DNA of 64,000 bases, taken from contig NZ_JASJOU010000024.1 in NCBI RefSeq assembly GCF_030068605.1, positions 1 to 64,000 on the forward strand, read 5' to 3'. Positions within the stretch are counted from its first letter, which is position 1; the number at the start of each line of letters is the position of its first letter. The position numbers and the translations under genes are program-made. This DNA comes from Xanthocytophaga agilis (lineage in GTDB: Bacteria > Bacteroidota > Bacteroidia > Cytophagales > 172606-1). Below the pieces are notes generated by a model, which made no database searches, was not told the DNA's origin, and worked only from the letters and a program-made list of their open reading frames with translations. Below are positions 46,745 through 55,496 of the stretch, piece after piece.

Positions 46745-48325
46745 ATGTTTGTATTAAAAACGAGTTACGATGTAGTGATTGTAGGAGGAGGTCATAACGG
46801 CTTGGTATCAGCCTGCTATCTGGCTAAAGCCGGTAAAAAAGTGTTGATTATAGAGAAAAATGACTATATCGGAGGAGCCACCACCTCTCAACAAATATTT
46901 CCTGATTACGATGCCCGTCTGTCCCGCTATTCTTATCTGGTAAGTTTGTTTCCTGAAAAGATTGTCAAAGATCTGAACCTGCGTCTTTTGTTAAGAAGGC
47001 GTAAGATTGCTTCCTATACACCTTTTAATGAGAATGGAAGGTACAATGGGTTATTGATCAGCAACGAGAATGAAGAACTGACACAACAACAGATAGAGTC
47101 TTTACATCCAGGAGACTATAAGGGATATCAGAAGATTCAGGGAGTTAATCACCTGATGGCCGAGAAAATCTGGGATTCATTTTTACAACCCTTGCAAAGC
47201 CGACAGGAGTGGGAAAGAAGATTTACCACAGCAGATGAACAATCTGCATGGAAATGGCTGATAGAAAAGCCAATAGGGGAGTTGATCGAATCACATGTGC
47301 AGCACGATATTTTAAGGGGAGTATTGCTGACGGATGCGAAAATTGGCGCTTTTACACAGGCACATGATGAATCATTGCTTCAAAATCGTACCTATCTGTA
47401 CCACGTAATAGGAAATAAAACCGGCGAGTGGCGTGTACCTTTGGGTGGAATGGGTAATGTAGTACAGGCATTGATATCCTGCGCAAACCAATACGGTGTC
47501 AATATGCTGGCAAGTGCTAATGTAACAGATATCAGAAAAGGCAGTGCATACCATACTGTTGCATTTACACAGAATAATGTGGCACAGGAAATAAAAGCTT
47601 CTTATGTATTAATTAATGCTGCACCCCAACAACTAGCTGACTGGATGGGAGATTCCTATACTCCTGATCCGGAAGATGAAGGTACAGCTTTTAAGATCAA
47701 TTTTTTGCTGAAAAGGTTGCCTGACTTAAAGCAGCCAAACATCTCTGCTGAAGATGCGTTTGCCGGAACGTTTCATATCAATCAGTCATACAGTCAGATG
47801 GCGCAGTCTTATCGGGAGGCAATGGCTGGAAAGCTACCACAGGTATTGCCTGGTGAAGTATACTGTCATACATTGACAGATAGTACCGTTATGTCGCCTG
47901 AAATGACCCGGATAGGTTTCCATACCCTGACCTTGTTTGGACTTGATTTACCCTATCGGTTGTTTACAGACCGAAACATTGCTACCAAAAAACAGGTGAT
48001 AGCAAGTTATATTGCTGGAATTAACGAATACCTGGAAGAACCATTGGAAGCTTGTATTGCAGAAGATATGTATGGAAAGCCTTGTATAGAGGCTAAAAGT
48101 GCACTGGATCTGGAGCGGGAACTGGGAATGCCACAAGGCAATATTTTTCACAATGCCTTGAGTTGGTTCTTTGCAGAGAACGCAGACGAAAACCAGACCT
48201 GGGGGGTAGAAACAAATCACGAACGTATTTATCTGTGTGGCTCAGGTGCTCGCAGAGGTGGTGCTGTTAGTGGTATACCCGGACATAATGCCGCCATGAA
48301 GATACTTTCTGAGAAACGTAAGTAA
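46745..48325 (+). CDS. PYROXD2/phytoene desaturase-like NAD(P)/FAD-dependent oxidoreductase
   Basis: The protein has 526 residues. The FAD/NAD motif VVIVGGGHNGLVSACYLAKAG lies at ~10-30, followed by KVLIIEKNDYIGGATTSQQIFPDY, the usual start of the phytoene-desaturase/PYROXD2-like family. The middle region has GEWRVPLGGMGNVVQALISCANQYG near 235. The C-terminal RIYLCGSGARRGGAVSGIPGHNAAMKIL is the conserved FAD-closing motif. Members are often annotated as carotenoid desaturases, but this one lacks linked carotenoid genes, so the substrate is open. It precedes the KDPG aldolase gene by 25 bp and is probably in the same operon. Confidence 0.88.
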   Translation: MFVLKTSYDVVIVGGGHNGLVSACYLAKAGKKVLIIEKNDYIGGATTSQQIFPDYDARLSRYSYLVSLFPEKIVKDLNLRLLLRRRKIASYTPFNENGRYNGLLISNENEELTQQQIESLHPGDYKGYQKIQGVNHLMAEKIWDSFLQPLQSRQEWERRFTTADEQSAWKWLIEKPIGELIESHVQHDILRGVLLTDAKIGAFTQAHDESLLQNRTYLYHVIGNKTGEWRVPLGGMGNVVQALISCANQYGVNMLASANVTDIRKGSAYHTVAFTQNNVAQEIKASYVLINAAPQQLADWMGDSYTPDPEDEGTAFKINFLLKRLPDLKQPNISAEDAFAGTFHINQSYSQMAQSYREAMAGKLPQVLPGEVYCHTLTDSTVMSPEMTRIGFHTLTLFGLDLPYRLFTDRNIATKKQVIASYIAGINEYLEEPLEACIAEDMYGKPCIEAKSALDLERELGMPQGNIFHNALSWFFAENADENQTWGVETNHERIYLCGSGARRGGAVSGIPGHNAAMKILSEKRK

Positions 48326-48350
48326 ATGATTATATTATAGATCTTATAGT

Positions 48351-49004
48351 ATGAACAATACATTTTCCTGGGATTTATTTTATCAGATGCCTATTGTAGG
48401 CATTTTGCGTAATTTTCCCACTGAAACCATGGATGGCCTGGCTTTTTACTATGCAGAGTCTGGCCTTACCAATCTGGAGATAACCATGAACTCAGAAGGT
48501 GCTGAGTCTACAATTGCTTTTCTGTGTCAGAAATATGGAACCCGGTTGAATATCGGAGCGGGTACAGTATGCACTCTGGATGATCTGGACAAGGCATTAC
48601 ATGCAGGAGCACAGTTTATTGTGACACCTATTCTGGATGAAGACGTAATTAAAAGCTGCGTTGCCAAAGGTGTACCTATCTTTCCGGGAGCCTATACGCC
48701 TACTGAAATTTATCAGGCATGGAAGTGGGGGGCTAGTATGGTAAAAGTGTTTCCAGCTTCCCGGTTAGGGCCAGAATTCATTAAAGAAGTCCTGGCGCCT
48801 CTGAATCAGATCAAACTAATGCCTACAGGAGGCGTTAATCTTGAGAACTGTATTACATTTCTGAAAGCTGGAGCAAAAGGTCTGGGTATGGGAGGACAAC
48901 TTTTTCCAAAAGAATTGATTCAGCAACGGGAATGGGAACAAGTAAGTGGTATATTCAAGCAATTTGTAGAGAAAGTTCAGGCTTTTCAAGCTGTTCAGAC
49001 ATAG
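48351..49004 (+). CDS. eda: KDPG/KHG aldolase-like class I aldolase
   Basis: The protein has 217 residues, the standard length for 2-keto-3-deoxy-6-phosphogluconate / 4-hydroxy-2-oxoglutarate aldolase. The Schiff-base lysine is Lys122 in SMVKVFPAS. The general acid/base Glu43 is in NLEITMNSEG. GAGTVCTLDD, VTPILDEDV and MPTGGVNLEN are the conserved loops. It cleaves KDPG to pyruvate and glyceraldehyde-3-phosphate (Entner-Doudoroff or uronate catabolism) or a related 2-oxo acid. The dehydratase and dehydrogenase partners are not in the window. Its partner gene upstream is the flavoprotein, a pairing not explained by the standard pathway. Confidence 0.9.
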   Translation: MNNTFSWDLFYQMPIVGILRNFPTETMDGLAFYYAESGLTNLEITMNSEGAESTIAFLCQKYGTRLNIGAGTVCTLDDLDKALHAGAQFIVTPILDEDVIKSCVAKGVPIFPGAYTPTEIYQAWKWGASMVKVFPASRLGPEFIKEVLAPLNQIKLMPTGGVNLENCITFLKAGAKGLGMGGQLFPKELIQQREWEQVSGIFKQFVEKVQAFQAVQT

Positions 49005-49092
49005 AACGGATCTGCGGAGTTTTCTGTTGGACATATGTAGACCTCTGAATTGTTTGCTATACCAACTCCAATCTTACTTTTTGATCTGAGTT

Positions 49093-49866
49093 ATGCATAT
49101 TCAACGATACTTCCCAAGAGAAGCCTTAAAGCCTTTCATTAAGCAGTTTGTACTTATTGAGAGTGAGCATATGCAGGAGAATAGGATACTACCTGATACT
49201 TCTATTGTACTGGCATTCCGTTGTAAGGGATTGGTAAAAACCAGAGAAGAAAGTGAGAGTATTGTTTTACCTTCCTCTGTTATTACAGGTATTCGGACGG
49301 CTTCGCGTACAATGCACTATACGCCACAGACGACCAATCTGCTGGTAATCTTTAATGAATATGGAGCATCTGCTTTTTTCAAAGATCCTTTGTTTGAACT
49401 AGCAGGCATCAGTACATCACTAGATAACCTGATACCTGCCTGGAAGGTGAGAGATATTGAAGCACAACTGGCAGAAGTACAGAATACTATACAACGTATA
49501 CGAGTTGTAGAACAATTTCTGATGGGTGAATTAAAGGTTCGTGAGCCAGATCTGCTTATCCTTAATTCATTGCAAAAGATCCGGCTGGCTCAAGGAAATA
49601 TACGCATCAAAGAACTTGTACAGGATGTGCCATTAAGCCGTGATCCTTTTGAGAAACGGTTTCGACGTGTGGTAGGTACCTCTCCTAAGCAATTTGCCTC
49701 TATTGTTCGGCTACGTAATTTTATTACGACCTATTCATCGGCTCAAAGCCTTACCGAAGCCGCTTATGACGCAGGTTATTTTGATCAGTCACACTTTATT
49801 AAAAGCTTTCGTTTGTTTACAGGTCAGGCTCCTCACGACTTTTTCAGATCAGCATCGTTTTGGTAA
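49093..49866 (+). CDS. AraC family transcriptional regulator
   Basis: The protein has 257 residues. The N-terminal ~150 residues resemble a cupin-like sensor (FIKQFVLIESEHMQENRILPDTSIVLAFRCKG; the DUF6597-like opening). The C-terminal ~100 residues form an AraC-type double helix-turn-helix: NIRIKELVQDVPLSRDPFEKRFRRVVGTSPKQF and then LTEAAYDAGYFDQSHFIKSFRLFTGQAPHDFF, with the conserved second helix. It probably regulates a neighbouring gene, perhaps the aldolase unit or the SDR, but no operator is visible. Confidence 0.9.
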   Translation: MHIQRYFPREALKPFIKQFVLIESEHMQENRILPDTSIVLAFRCKGLVKTREESESIVLPSSVITGIRTASRTMHYTPQTTNLLVIFNEYGASAFFKDPLFELAGISTSLDNLIPAWKVRDIEAQLAEVQNTIQRIRVVEQFLMGELKVREPDLLILNSLQKIRLAQGNIRIKELVQDVPLSRDPFEKRFRRVVGTSPKQFASIVRLRNFITTYSSAQSLTEAAYDAGYFDQSHFIKSFRLFTGQAPHDFFRSASFW

Positions 49867-49903
49867 CCACAACTTGTTTGTTTTCTCTTAATCCCATTTT
49901 ATT

Positions 49904-50473
49904 GTGTTAGAAGCTTTGCAAAAGTATGTCGATCAGATTGTTAAGCTGGATGCTACTGACTGGATTGCTTTCAGCCAACTGTTTACTGAAAGTATACTGA
50001 AACGTGGAGAGTATTTTGCGGAAGCAGGGCGACAAGAATATCAGATTGGATTTCTGACAAAAGGTGTGGTTCGGGCGTTTTATCGTAACACAGAAGGGCA
50101 GGAGTACAACAAGACCTTTTTTACTGATAATGAATTTATAGGTGCCTATGCCTCTCTGGTTATGCAAGTCTCTAATCAGATTAATCTGCAGGCATTGACA
50201 GACTGCAGTATACTGGTGGCAAACTATAATGAGGTAACAACTCTGTTTGAACATCACAGAACAATAGAGACATTTGCCCGTAAGATGGCAGAATATTTTT
50301 ATGTATATAAAGAAAAGCGGGAGATAGACTTGGTATTATTACAGGCCGATGAACGGTATAAACGCTTTCAACAGGAATATCCGGATCTTGAAAATCAGAT
50401 ACCACAATACCATATTGCTTCCTATCTGGGAATTACCCCTACTCAGCTAAGCCGTATTCGGGCAAAGAAATAA
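49904..50473 (+). CDS. Crp/Fnr family transcriptional regulator
   Basis: The protein has 189 residues and starts with GTG. An N-terminal cyclic-nucleotide-binding-like domain (~25-115: RGEYFAEAGRQEYQIGFLTKGVVRAFYRN, NKTFFTDNEFIGAYAS) is followed by a helix. A short winged HTH is at the C-terminus (IPQYHIASYLGITPTQLSRIRAKK). Members of this short Bacteroidota subgroup often lack the residues needed for cAMP binding, and their ligand is unknown. It is 37 bp after the AraC gene and 69 bp before the SDR gene on the same strand, so it is possibly their co-regulator. Confidence 0.92.
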   Translation: MLEALQKYVDQIVKLDATDWIAFSQLFTESILKRGEYFAEAGRQEYQIGFLTKGVVRAFYRNTEGQEYNKTFFTDNEFIGAYASLVMQVSNQINLQALTDCSILVANYNEVTTLFEHHRTIETFARKMAEYFYVYKEKREIDLVLLQADERYKRFQQEYPDLENQIPQYHIASYLGITPTQLSRIRAKK

Positions 50474-50542
50474 TTCCTTTACATATGTAAATGCACAAGC
50501 CTGATACATATAGGAGCTTTGTATAAACAGGCAAATAACTAT

Positions 50543-51274
50543 ATGCAGCTTACAGGCAATAAAATTCTTATTACAGGAGCTACCAGTGGTATTGGAAAGG
50601 CTCTAACTCTGAAGTTTCTGGAACTGGATAATCAAATCATTGCAGTTGGTCGAAATCGTGACCGGCTGAATGAACTTGCTTCTATGAGCAATCAGATTAT
50701 CCCTTTTGAATGCGATGTATCTCAAACTACTGATCTGGATAGACTGGTAACATTTGTAGAACAGAAGCATACTGATACAAATATTCTGATCAACAATGCA
50801 GGAATTCAGTACAATTATGATTTTGAACAAGAGCTACATCTGATCAATAAGATTGAATATGAAGTAGAGGTTAACCTGCTTGCTCCCTTGAAACTAACTG
50901 CTTTGTTATGGCCGATTTTACAACTTCAACCAAATGCAGCTCTGGTAAATGTATCTTCAGGTTTGGGTATTGTACCAAAAATGCAGGCGCCGGTATATTG
51001 CGCTACAAAAGCAGGAATACATATTTTCTCAAAAGCTTTACGTGATCAATCTGATAAAATCCGGATCTTTGAAATCATTCCACCTCTGGTGGATACCGAA
51101 ATGACCAAAGGGCGGGGCAAAGGCAAGATTTCGCCTGAAAAGTTAGTAAATGAATTTATTCGGGCATTCGGCAAAGATCACTTTGAAATAAGTATTGGAA
51201 AGGTTAAACTGCTCAAACTGATAAACAGATTGAGTCCGGCTCTGGCAGAAAAGATCATGAACAGAGGAGTATAG
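50543..51274 (+). CDS. SDR family oxidoreductase (DltE-like)
   Basis: The protein has 243 residues when started at the ATG 50543, where MQLTGNKILITGATSGIG begins; an upstream TTG would add eight residues unlike the family. The motif TGATSGIG is at 11-18, NNAG at about 84-87, the catalytic Ser138/139 in NVSSGLGIVP, and Tyr152-x-x-x-Lys156 in VYCATKAG. The C-terminal part (PPLVDTEMTKGRGKGKISPEKL) resembles DltE-type oxidoreductases. It acts on an unknown small carbonyl substrate in the cytoplasm. It follows the Crp-like regulator, which may control it. Confidence 0.93.
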   Translation: MQLTGNKILITGATSGIGKALTLKFLELDNQIIAVGRNRDRLNELASMSNQIIPFECDVSQTTDLDRLVTFVEQKHTDTNILINNAGIQYNYDFEQELHLINKIEYEVEVNLLAPLKLTALLWPILQLQPNAALVNVSSGLGIVPKMQAPVYCATKAGIHIFSKALRDQSDKIRIFEIIPPLVDTEMTKGRGKGKISPEKLVNEFIRAFGKDHFEISIGKVKLLKLINRLSPALAEKIMNRGV

Positions 51275-51333
51275 TGTAATCTTGCTTTGTTTTATACGTT
51301 TTCTATTTTTCTGGAAGTAGCATCTTTCCTTTA

Positions 51334-51449
51334 TTGTCCTTCTGAAAGAATCTCTTGACAAATAGAGCCATGTTTGGTTTTAGAGAAAAAAAATGCTCTC
51401 TGATCGGAAAGGCCGCCGGTCTTGTCACAAGATTCTTGCAGAAGGACAA
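51334..51449. repeat. Imperfect 28-bp inverted repeat, possible MITE-like or dispersed element
   Basis: The arms 51334-51361 and 51422-51449 match at 25 of 28 positions and enclose 60 bp that contain a further nested stem (AGAGCCAT/ATGCTCT). Related direct copies of GAGAGCCATGTTT lie at about 51363 and 51513. The 313-bp gap 51275-51587 has no convincing gene; short overlapping frames on both strands cross the arms. The structure suggests a non-autonomous mobile or regulatory element. No target duplication was identified with confidence. Confidence 0.5.
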
Positions 51450-51587
51450 AAGGGGAGAAAGTATTTTTATTCTTGCTCTACCCACATTGAGTGTTTGCTG
51501 CGTTGGTACAATGAGAGCCATGTTTAGGTTGCTGATTGCCAAACTCCATGCTAATTAGATAGGCTTGCGGGTTACTGTTAATTGTGA

Positions 51588-52205
51588 CTACTTGTTATTT
51601 AACACATCCGATATCTTCAAGTTCGCACAACTACCTTTGTAATAGCTTGGAAGAAGATAGTTTTTTTCTTTACCATCCCTTCCTGACAGAGTAATGTAGA
51701 CAGGATGTAACATATAATTTTCACCAATGGATAACGGGTGATCCCAGTCATAGGTGTATATTGGGTAAAACGAAATGACAAAGGTATTCCCTCTTTTCGA
51801 CAAATTATCTAATTCAAAACTATCTGACCAGATGCGGGAGATTGTTAAATTACTATCATTTATGATCTGAACAAATGCTTTTTCTTCTAATGCCCGATAT
51901 AAATTATCATATATCTCTATAGTGAAAAAGGTGATAACTATAATCGCTAAAGGTTGTAGTGTCTTTGTCCATCTGGACTTGTATTTGAAAATGAATATGA
52001 TGCATAGAATCAGTGTTGCCAAACTAAAGAGGAAATAAGCTAGAATTGTAAAGAATGCAATGATTTCTATCTCAACTGATTCTGCAAAGTAAGTCCGTTT
52101 ATAAAACCAATAAAGAAAAATACTACTGCCTGTAATAAGTGGAGATAATGCTGTGATGTAACTTATCCGCAAAAGTGTAGCTCCTTTGGTGTAGTTCTCG
52201 GACAT
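51588..52205 (-). CDS. Membrane protein of unknown function
   Basis: The protein has 205 residues, not recognised. Three hydrophobic segments (~12-34 ISYITALSPLITGSSIFLYWF; ~47-72 IIAFFTILAYFLFSLATL; ~86-104) anchor the N-terminal half in the inner membrane. The C-terminal ~100 residues are hydrophilic and strand-rich with two aromatic patches (FVISFYPIYTYDWDHPL, VYITLSGRDGKEKNYLLPSYYKG). There are no catalytic motifs. It lies downstream of a frameshifted lipoprotein gene on the same strand, 75 bp away. Confidence 0.65.
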   Translation of the reverse strand: MSENYTKGATLLRISYITALSPLITGSSIFLYWFYKRTYFAESVEIEIIAFFTILAYFLFSLATLILCIIFIFKYKSRWTKTLQPLAIIVITFFTIEIYDNLYRALEEKAFVQIINDSNLTISRIWSDSFELDNLSKRGNTFVISFYPIYTYDWDHPLSIGENYMLHPVYITLSGRDGKEKNYLLPSYYKGSCANLKISDVLNNK

Positions 52206-52280
52206 GGGTTATACTACCTGTTATATATTTTGCTAATACTACTTAATTGTACTTTCATATTAGTAGTAACCTCCATTCTG

Positions 52281-53257
52281 TTACTTTGACTTTCTGAGCG
52301 ATAATTGGCATCCTATTTCAACACTAATCAGATGTTCGTAAGCCAGCTGAGGCTTTGTATCAAATCTCAAAAGTGTAGGGCGGTAAATAAGTCCGGCAAA
52401 GAGGTACTTGGAAAACATATGATATCCATTTAGAGTAACTCCCAGTGAATGACTTGTTTTCTTTACCGGATCACGGGTAGGAGGTGGAGGTGAAAACCGA
52501 TCATAGTAGCGAAAGTCCCAGGTATTTCTGGAAAAGTTGAGACCATACCCATACACAAAACGTTTCTTACAATAATTGTTTGTCAGGCTCAGATAGGTAG
52601 AGGTGATAAGTTGATATTCTCCACTAAGATCTACAGCTGCGGGTATAGGTAAAAAAAAGTCTGCAGCAGCATTGGCAGTTAGTCGCAGATATCTGTTTGT
52701 CTGGTAATAATAGTTAATGCCAATAGCCGCACCCCAGAAACCTGTATTTGATTGACGTTTTTCCTGAGCAGGTTTTAATGAAAAGCTGTTTATATAGGGT
52801 GTGGAAAATGTTAGATCTATGTGGCCTTTAGGTATGGAGTAGTCTTTCGCAAAGTAATTCTTCCAGCTTTTCACTGGGCCAGATTCAATGGTTGTTGTTG
52901 AGTCTTTGATCCTTAAATAGACATGATTGCCATAGTAAAATCGTTTAGGGTTAGTAAGGTCAATGAGATAGGCTGCCGGAGCAATATAGGTCCATACTAG
53001 ATTTCCGTAGATAAAATGTGGGTTGAGAGACGATTTGAGTGTATATAAAGCTGTTGTGGAATCAGTTATCAGCTTGATAGGTAAATCTTCTTTGGACCTT
53101 TTTACCTTGACTATGGCAGGCAAATTATAGGTAGTCTGGTTAACAACAGCTTTACTGTTCTGAACATCAGAAGTAATGGTAAGATTATATGTTTTCTCTT
53201 CAATAATGTGGTACAGGATGCCAGAGTCAGAAGTATCAGAAAGAAAAAACCTCTCAT
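52281..53257 (-). CDS. Outer-membrane-type lipoprotein, apparently frameshifted after the signal peptide
   Basis: The main frame runs to 53279 but its N-terminus has no export signal. In another frame, the ATG at 53257 encodes MRGFFFLILLTLASC, a perfect lipoprotein signal with lipobox LASC (Cys15), followed by TTLLKRK. It then needs a one-base gain in the T4/A4 run at 53192-53195 to join KTYNLTITSDVQNS in the main frame. This makes a typical Bacteroidota lipoprotein with a PEGA-like N-terminal module (AIVKVKRSKEDLPI). The C-terminal half looks like an outer-membrane beta-barrel (GFWGAAIGINYYYQ, SLGVTLNGYHMF, EIGCQLSLR). So it is either a sequencing error, phase variation in the homopolymer, or a pseudogene. 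The function is unknown. Confidence 0.75.
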
Positions 53258-53450
53258 AATGAGTTAGTAAGATATACAAAGAATGTAGCCGATTCTTTTG
53301 AGAGGAGTAATATAATGTAACTGTCGGGTAATTTACTTAAATTCTATCAGAGGTGAAATTTCTGGCAGCAAAATAAACTGACTGGATCAGGCATACATTC
53401 TGATTGTAATTCTGTCGTTCCTATAATAAAATCCGAATTCTTACTGCACA

Positions 53451-54179
53451 ATGATGCTTATCCTATATCAATTATTCTTTTTGTTGTGTATTAATGAGTC
53501 TACACTTGTTCCGGAGAAGTTTTTTTCGGTAAAAGATTTAAAAGACGAGTCTTTGTATTCACTGTCTGTTCAACATGATCCAACAAATGATAATGTTATT
53601 ATTTCCCTAAAAGGAAATAAGCAATCTGCTATAACTATAACAGGAGTGGCTGAGATATGTACCAGTTCTATTGTGAATAATCATTTTCTGAAGCTGGAAT
53701 ACCGAATAAGGGCAGGAAGTGGTATCCATTGCAGAAAGACAGGTATCTATCAGATTTGTAATGGTATGTTATACAATAGCTTGTATATACGTTCTCAATA
53801 TATTGAATATATCAATACCACTTCTGAATCCAATGTTGTATCAAAGACAAGTTATCACATCAGCTTAAAGATTGTAGAACAGGAGAAAATATTTTCTTTG
53901 ATCCTCACTGAACATCTTATTGGAGAATCAAAAAGAAATAGGAAAACGTATAGCCCTGTCAAGCTGCGACTCAACCTGGAGAAGGGTGTTTTTTATACTG
54001 ACACTATTAATCTTACTGGTAAGTACACTTTTAGAAATAAAGCCAATCACATAGATACCTCAACTTATAAAAATCAGAAGGTATATGTGATTAAGTTAAA
54101 CGGCACCTGTTATATGCTATTCAGACAAAGATACTATGTTAGTGATAACAGATTACTTAACAGCTTTACTGAGTTATAA
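53451..54179 (+). CDS. Secreted protein of unknown function
   Basis: The protein has 242 residues. A hydrophobic start (MMLILYQLFFLLCI) acts as a signal segment, though no clean cleavage site or lipobox is visible. The rest is strand-rich with patterned Ile/Thr/Asn strands and a single Cys pair. No family is recognised. Its 3' end overlaps the convergent coiled-coil gene by 46 bp. It is a single gene with few relatives, as far as can be judged by eye. Confidence 0.55.
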   Translation: MMLILYQLFFLLCINESTLVPEKFFSVKDLKDESLYSLSVQHDPTNDNVIISLKGNKQSAITITGVAEICTSSIVNNHFLKLEYRIRAGSGIHCRKTGIYQICNGMLYNSLYIRSQYIEYINTTSESNVVSKTSYHISLKIVEQEKIFSLILTEHLIGESKRNRKTYSPVKLRLNLEKGVFYTDTINLTGKYTFRNKANHIDTSTYKNQKVYVIKLNGTCYMLFRQRYYVSDNRLLNSFTEL

Positions 54180-54883
54180 CTTTTAATAGAAGTTCTTGAG
54201 TAACTATCGTTCTGAAAAAGAATCTTTTTATACGAATGCGTTGTGGTTTGGTTTTGAGATGAGGAAAGACATGAATTTGCTCGTGGTAATGGAGTTACAC
54301 TTGTACTAGGGGTTGCTAATACAGGAACTTGTGATTGTGTTGGTTCTATTGAAACTATTTTCTTCTCTGCCTGTATTTTCTTCACAAAGTGTAATGCCTT
54401 GAATAGTTCAAAATCCATACACTCATATTGCTCTTCCTGCTCGAGTCTTTTCCAGATATCGTAGGCTGTTTTAATTCGAATGCGAACCTGATCCCTCTTC
54501 AGCTCTTTCAATACATACTTAGTAGCATTATCCTTGTCTTTTTTCTTTTCTAAGACAGCTAGGTGATACTCATTGCGTTTGTATTTCGCATTGACTTCTT
54601 TATACTCTTTTTCCGCTTTTTTGAGTTGCTTGTTGCGTTCCTTCGAGGCAGCTTGTACTTCCAGTTTCGCTTTTTGCTCAGTGGCATGTGCCAGTAAAGT
54701 CATCAGAAGGGTTTGATTGGCAAGTGATTGTTCTTCATCTTCTTGAATAGCTTTGATGCGGTGTGCCATCCGAAATAATTCCAGGTTCAGACGGGCTTCT
54801 TCTGCCATCAGGCGGTAATATTCAGATTTGTATTTGCGAATAGCAGTTGTATTAGTATGATATCTTGCCATATATCCGAACAA
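54134..54883 (-). CDS. Coiled-coil protein of unknown function
   Basis: The protein has 249 residues; the ATG at 54871 (MARYHTN) is an alternative start. Residues ~15-165 are charged and helical with heptad-like spacing (KSEYYRLMAEEARLNLELFRMAHRIK; QLKKAEKEYKEVNAKYKRNEYHLAVLEKKKDKDN), so a long coiled coil is likely. The C-terminal ~70 residues are Ser/Thr/Pro-rich and probably disordered. No membrane segment or signal peptide. It may be a structural or scaffolding protein. Confidence 0.6.
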   Translation of the reverse strand: MFGYMARYHTNTTAIRKYKSEYYRLMAEEARLNLELFRMAHRIKAIQEDEEQSLANQTLLMTLLAHATEQKAKLEVQAASKERNKQLKKAEKEYKEVNAKYKRNEYHLAVLEKKKDKDNATKYVLKELKRDQVRIRIKTAYDIWKRLEQEEQYECMDFELFKALHFVKKIQAEKKIVSIEPTQSQVPVLATPSTSVTPLPRANSCLSSSQNQTTTHSYKKILFQNDSYSRTSIKSYNSVKLLSNLLSLT

Positions 54884-55287
54884 AGTTTAGAGTGGTTTTT
54901 TGTTACTTTAGTGGTTTGTTATGAACAGATAAATTTTTAAATAAGTTTATAATGTTGACTAATATTTAATAAAATATTTTTTCGTGCGAGTTTATAGCTG
55001 TGTAGTAGTTTATTAGGAGTTGTTTGTCGAGTAGATCCTGTAGCTGATATATTGTATTGTTGTTCCATTTACCTTTGTTCAATGCTACAAACAGAACCTG
55101 AGCAAGTTATGAGTTACTACTAAGTTGGAGAAATACATCCATGATAGAGCAGATCCACCTTCCTTTAGACAAAGGAAGAGCATTGGTGTGTACAACCCTG
55201 CAATCCGTTGAGCTACAAAGTAAAGGTGTTGTACAGTACAAGGTTGTTTACAAATAATATAAAGTAGCCCGAAATAAATTCTTATAT
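54884..55287. repeat. Intergenic region with a palindromic, partly tRNA-like element
   Basis: This 404-bp gap holds a perfect hairpin CTTCCTTT-AGAC-AAAGGAAG (55159-55178). On the - strand, TTTGTAGCTCAACGGAT (near 55206-55222) resembles the D-arm of tRNA genes, but no acceptor or anticodon arm fits around it. I judge this a relic or a dispersed repeat rather than a functional tRNA. The - strand frame 55085-55309 across it looks non-coding. Confidence 0.35.
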
Positions 55288-55494
55288 ATGGACTATATAT
55301 TTCTGTCAAAGATATATCGCATAAGTTTGCTAGTATTAGCCTTTTTGCTTCTTGTTTTACCTGGAGTTGGTTCGCATAGGATAAGTTTGACTAATCCGGA
55401 AACCCGCTTTTTATTCGGAAGTGCTGTTCTATGTTTTTTACCGCTTGTATTTATTCTCTGGTTGAGTGGAGAAGTACATTACGTGAATTTCTGA
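55288..55494 (+). CDS. Small two-helix membrane protein
   Basis: The protein has 68 residues, with two hydrophobic segments (ISLLVLAFLLLVLPGVG and FLFGSAVLCFLPLVFILWL). The next frame begins two bases after its stop (TGA-AA-ATG), so the two may be translationally coupled. Alternatively this is the front half of a single four-helix protein broken by a one-base shift between 55431 and 55494. No family is recognised. Confidence 0.5.
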   Translation: MDYIFLSKIYRISLLVLAFLLLVLPGVGSHRISLTNPETRFLFGSAVLCFLPLVFILWLSGEVHYVNF

Positions 55495-55496
55495 AA

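Noticed and set aside
51303-51558. Overlapping frames on both strands in the gap after the SDR gene
   Set aside because: They cross the arms of an inverted repeat and mirror each other. No codon bias or domain supports coding.
55190-55225. Possible tRNA gene on the - strand
   Set aside because: Only a D-arm-like segment is visible; there is no matching acceptor stem, anticodon arm or T-arm at the right distances.
55085-55309. 74-codon - strand frame over the palindromic gap
   Set aside because: It spans the hairpin and the tRNA-like stretch and overlaps the start of the + strand membrane protein. Non-coding is more likely.
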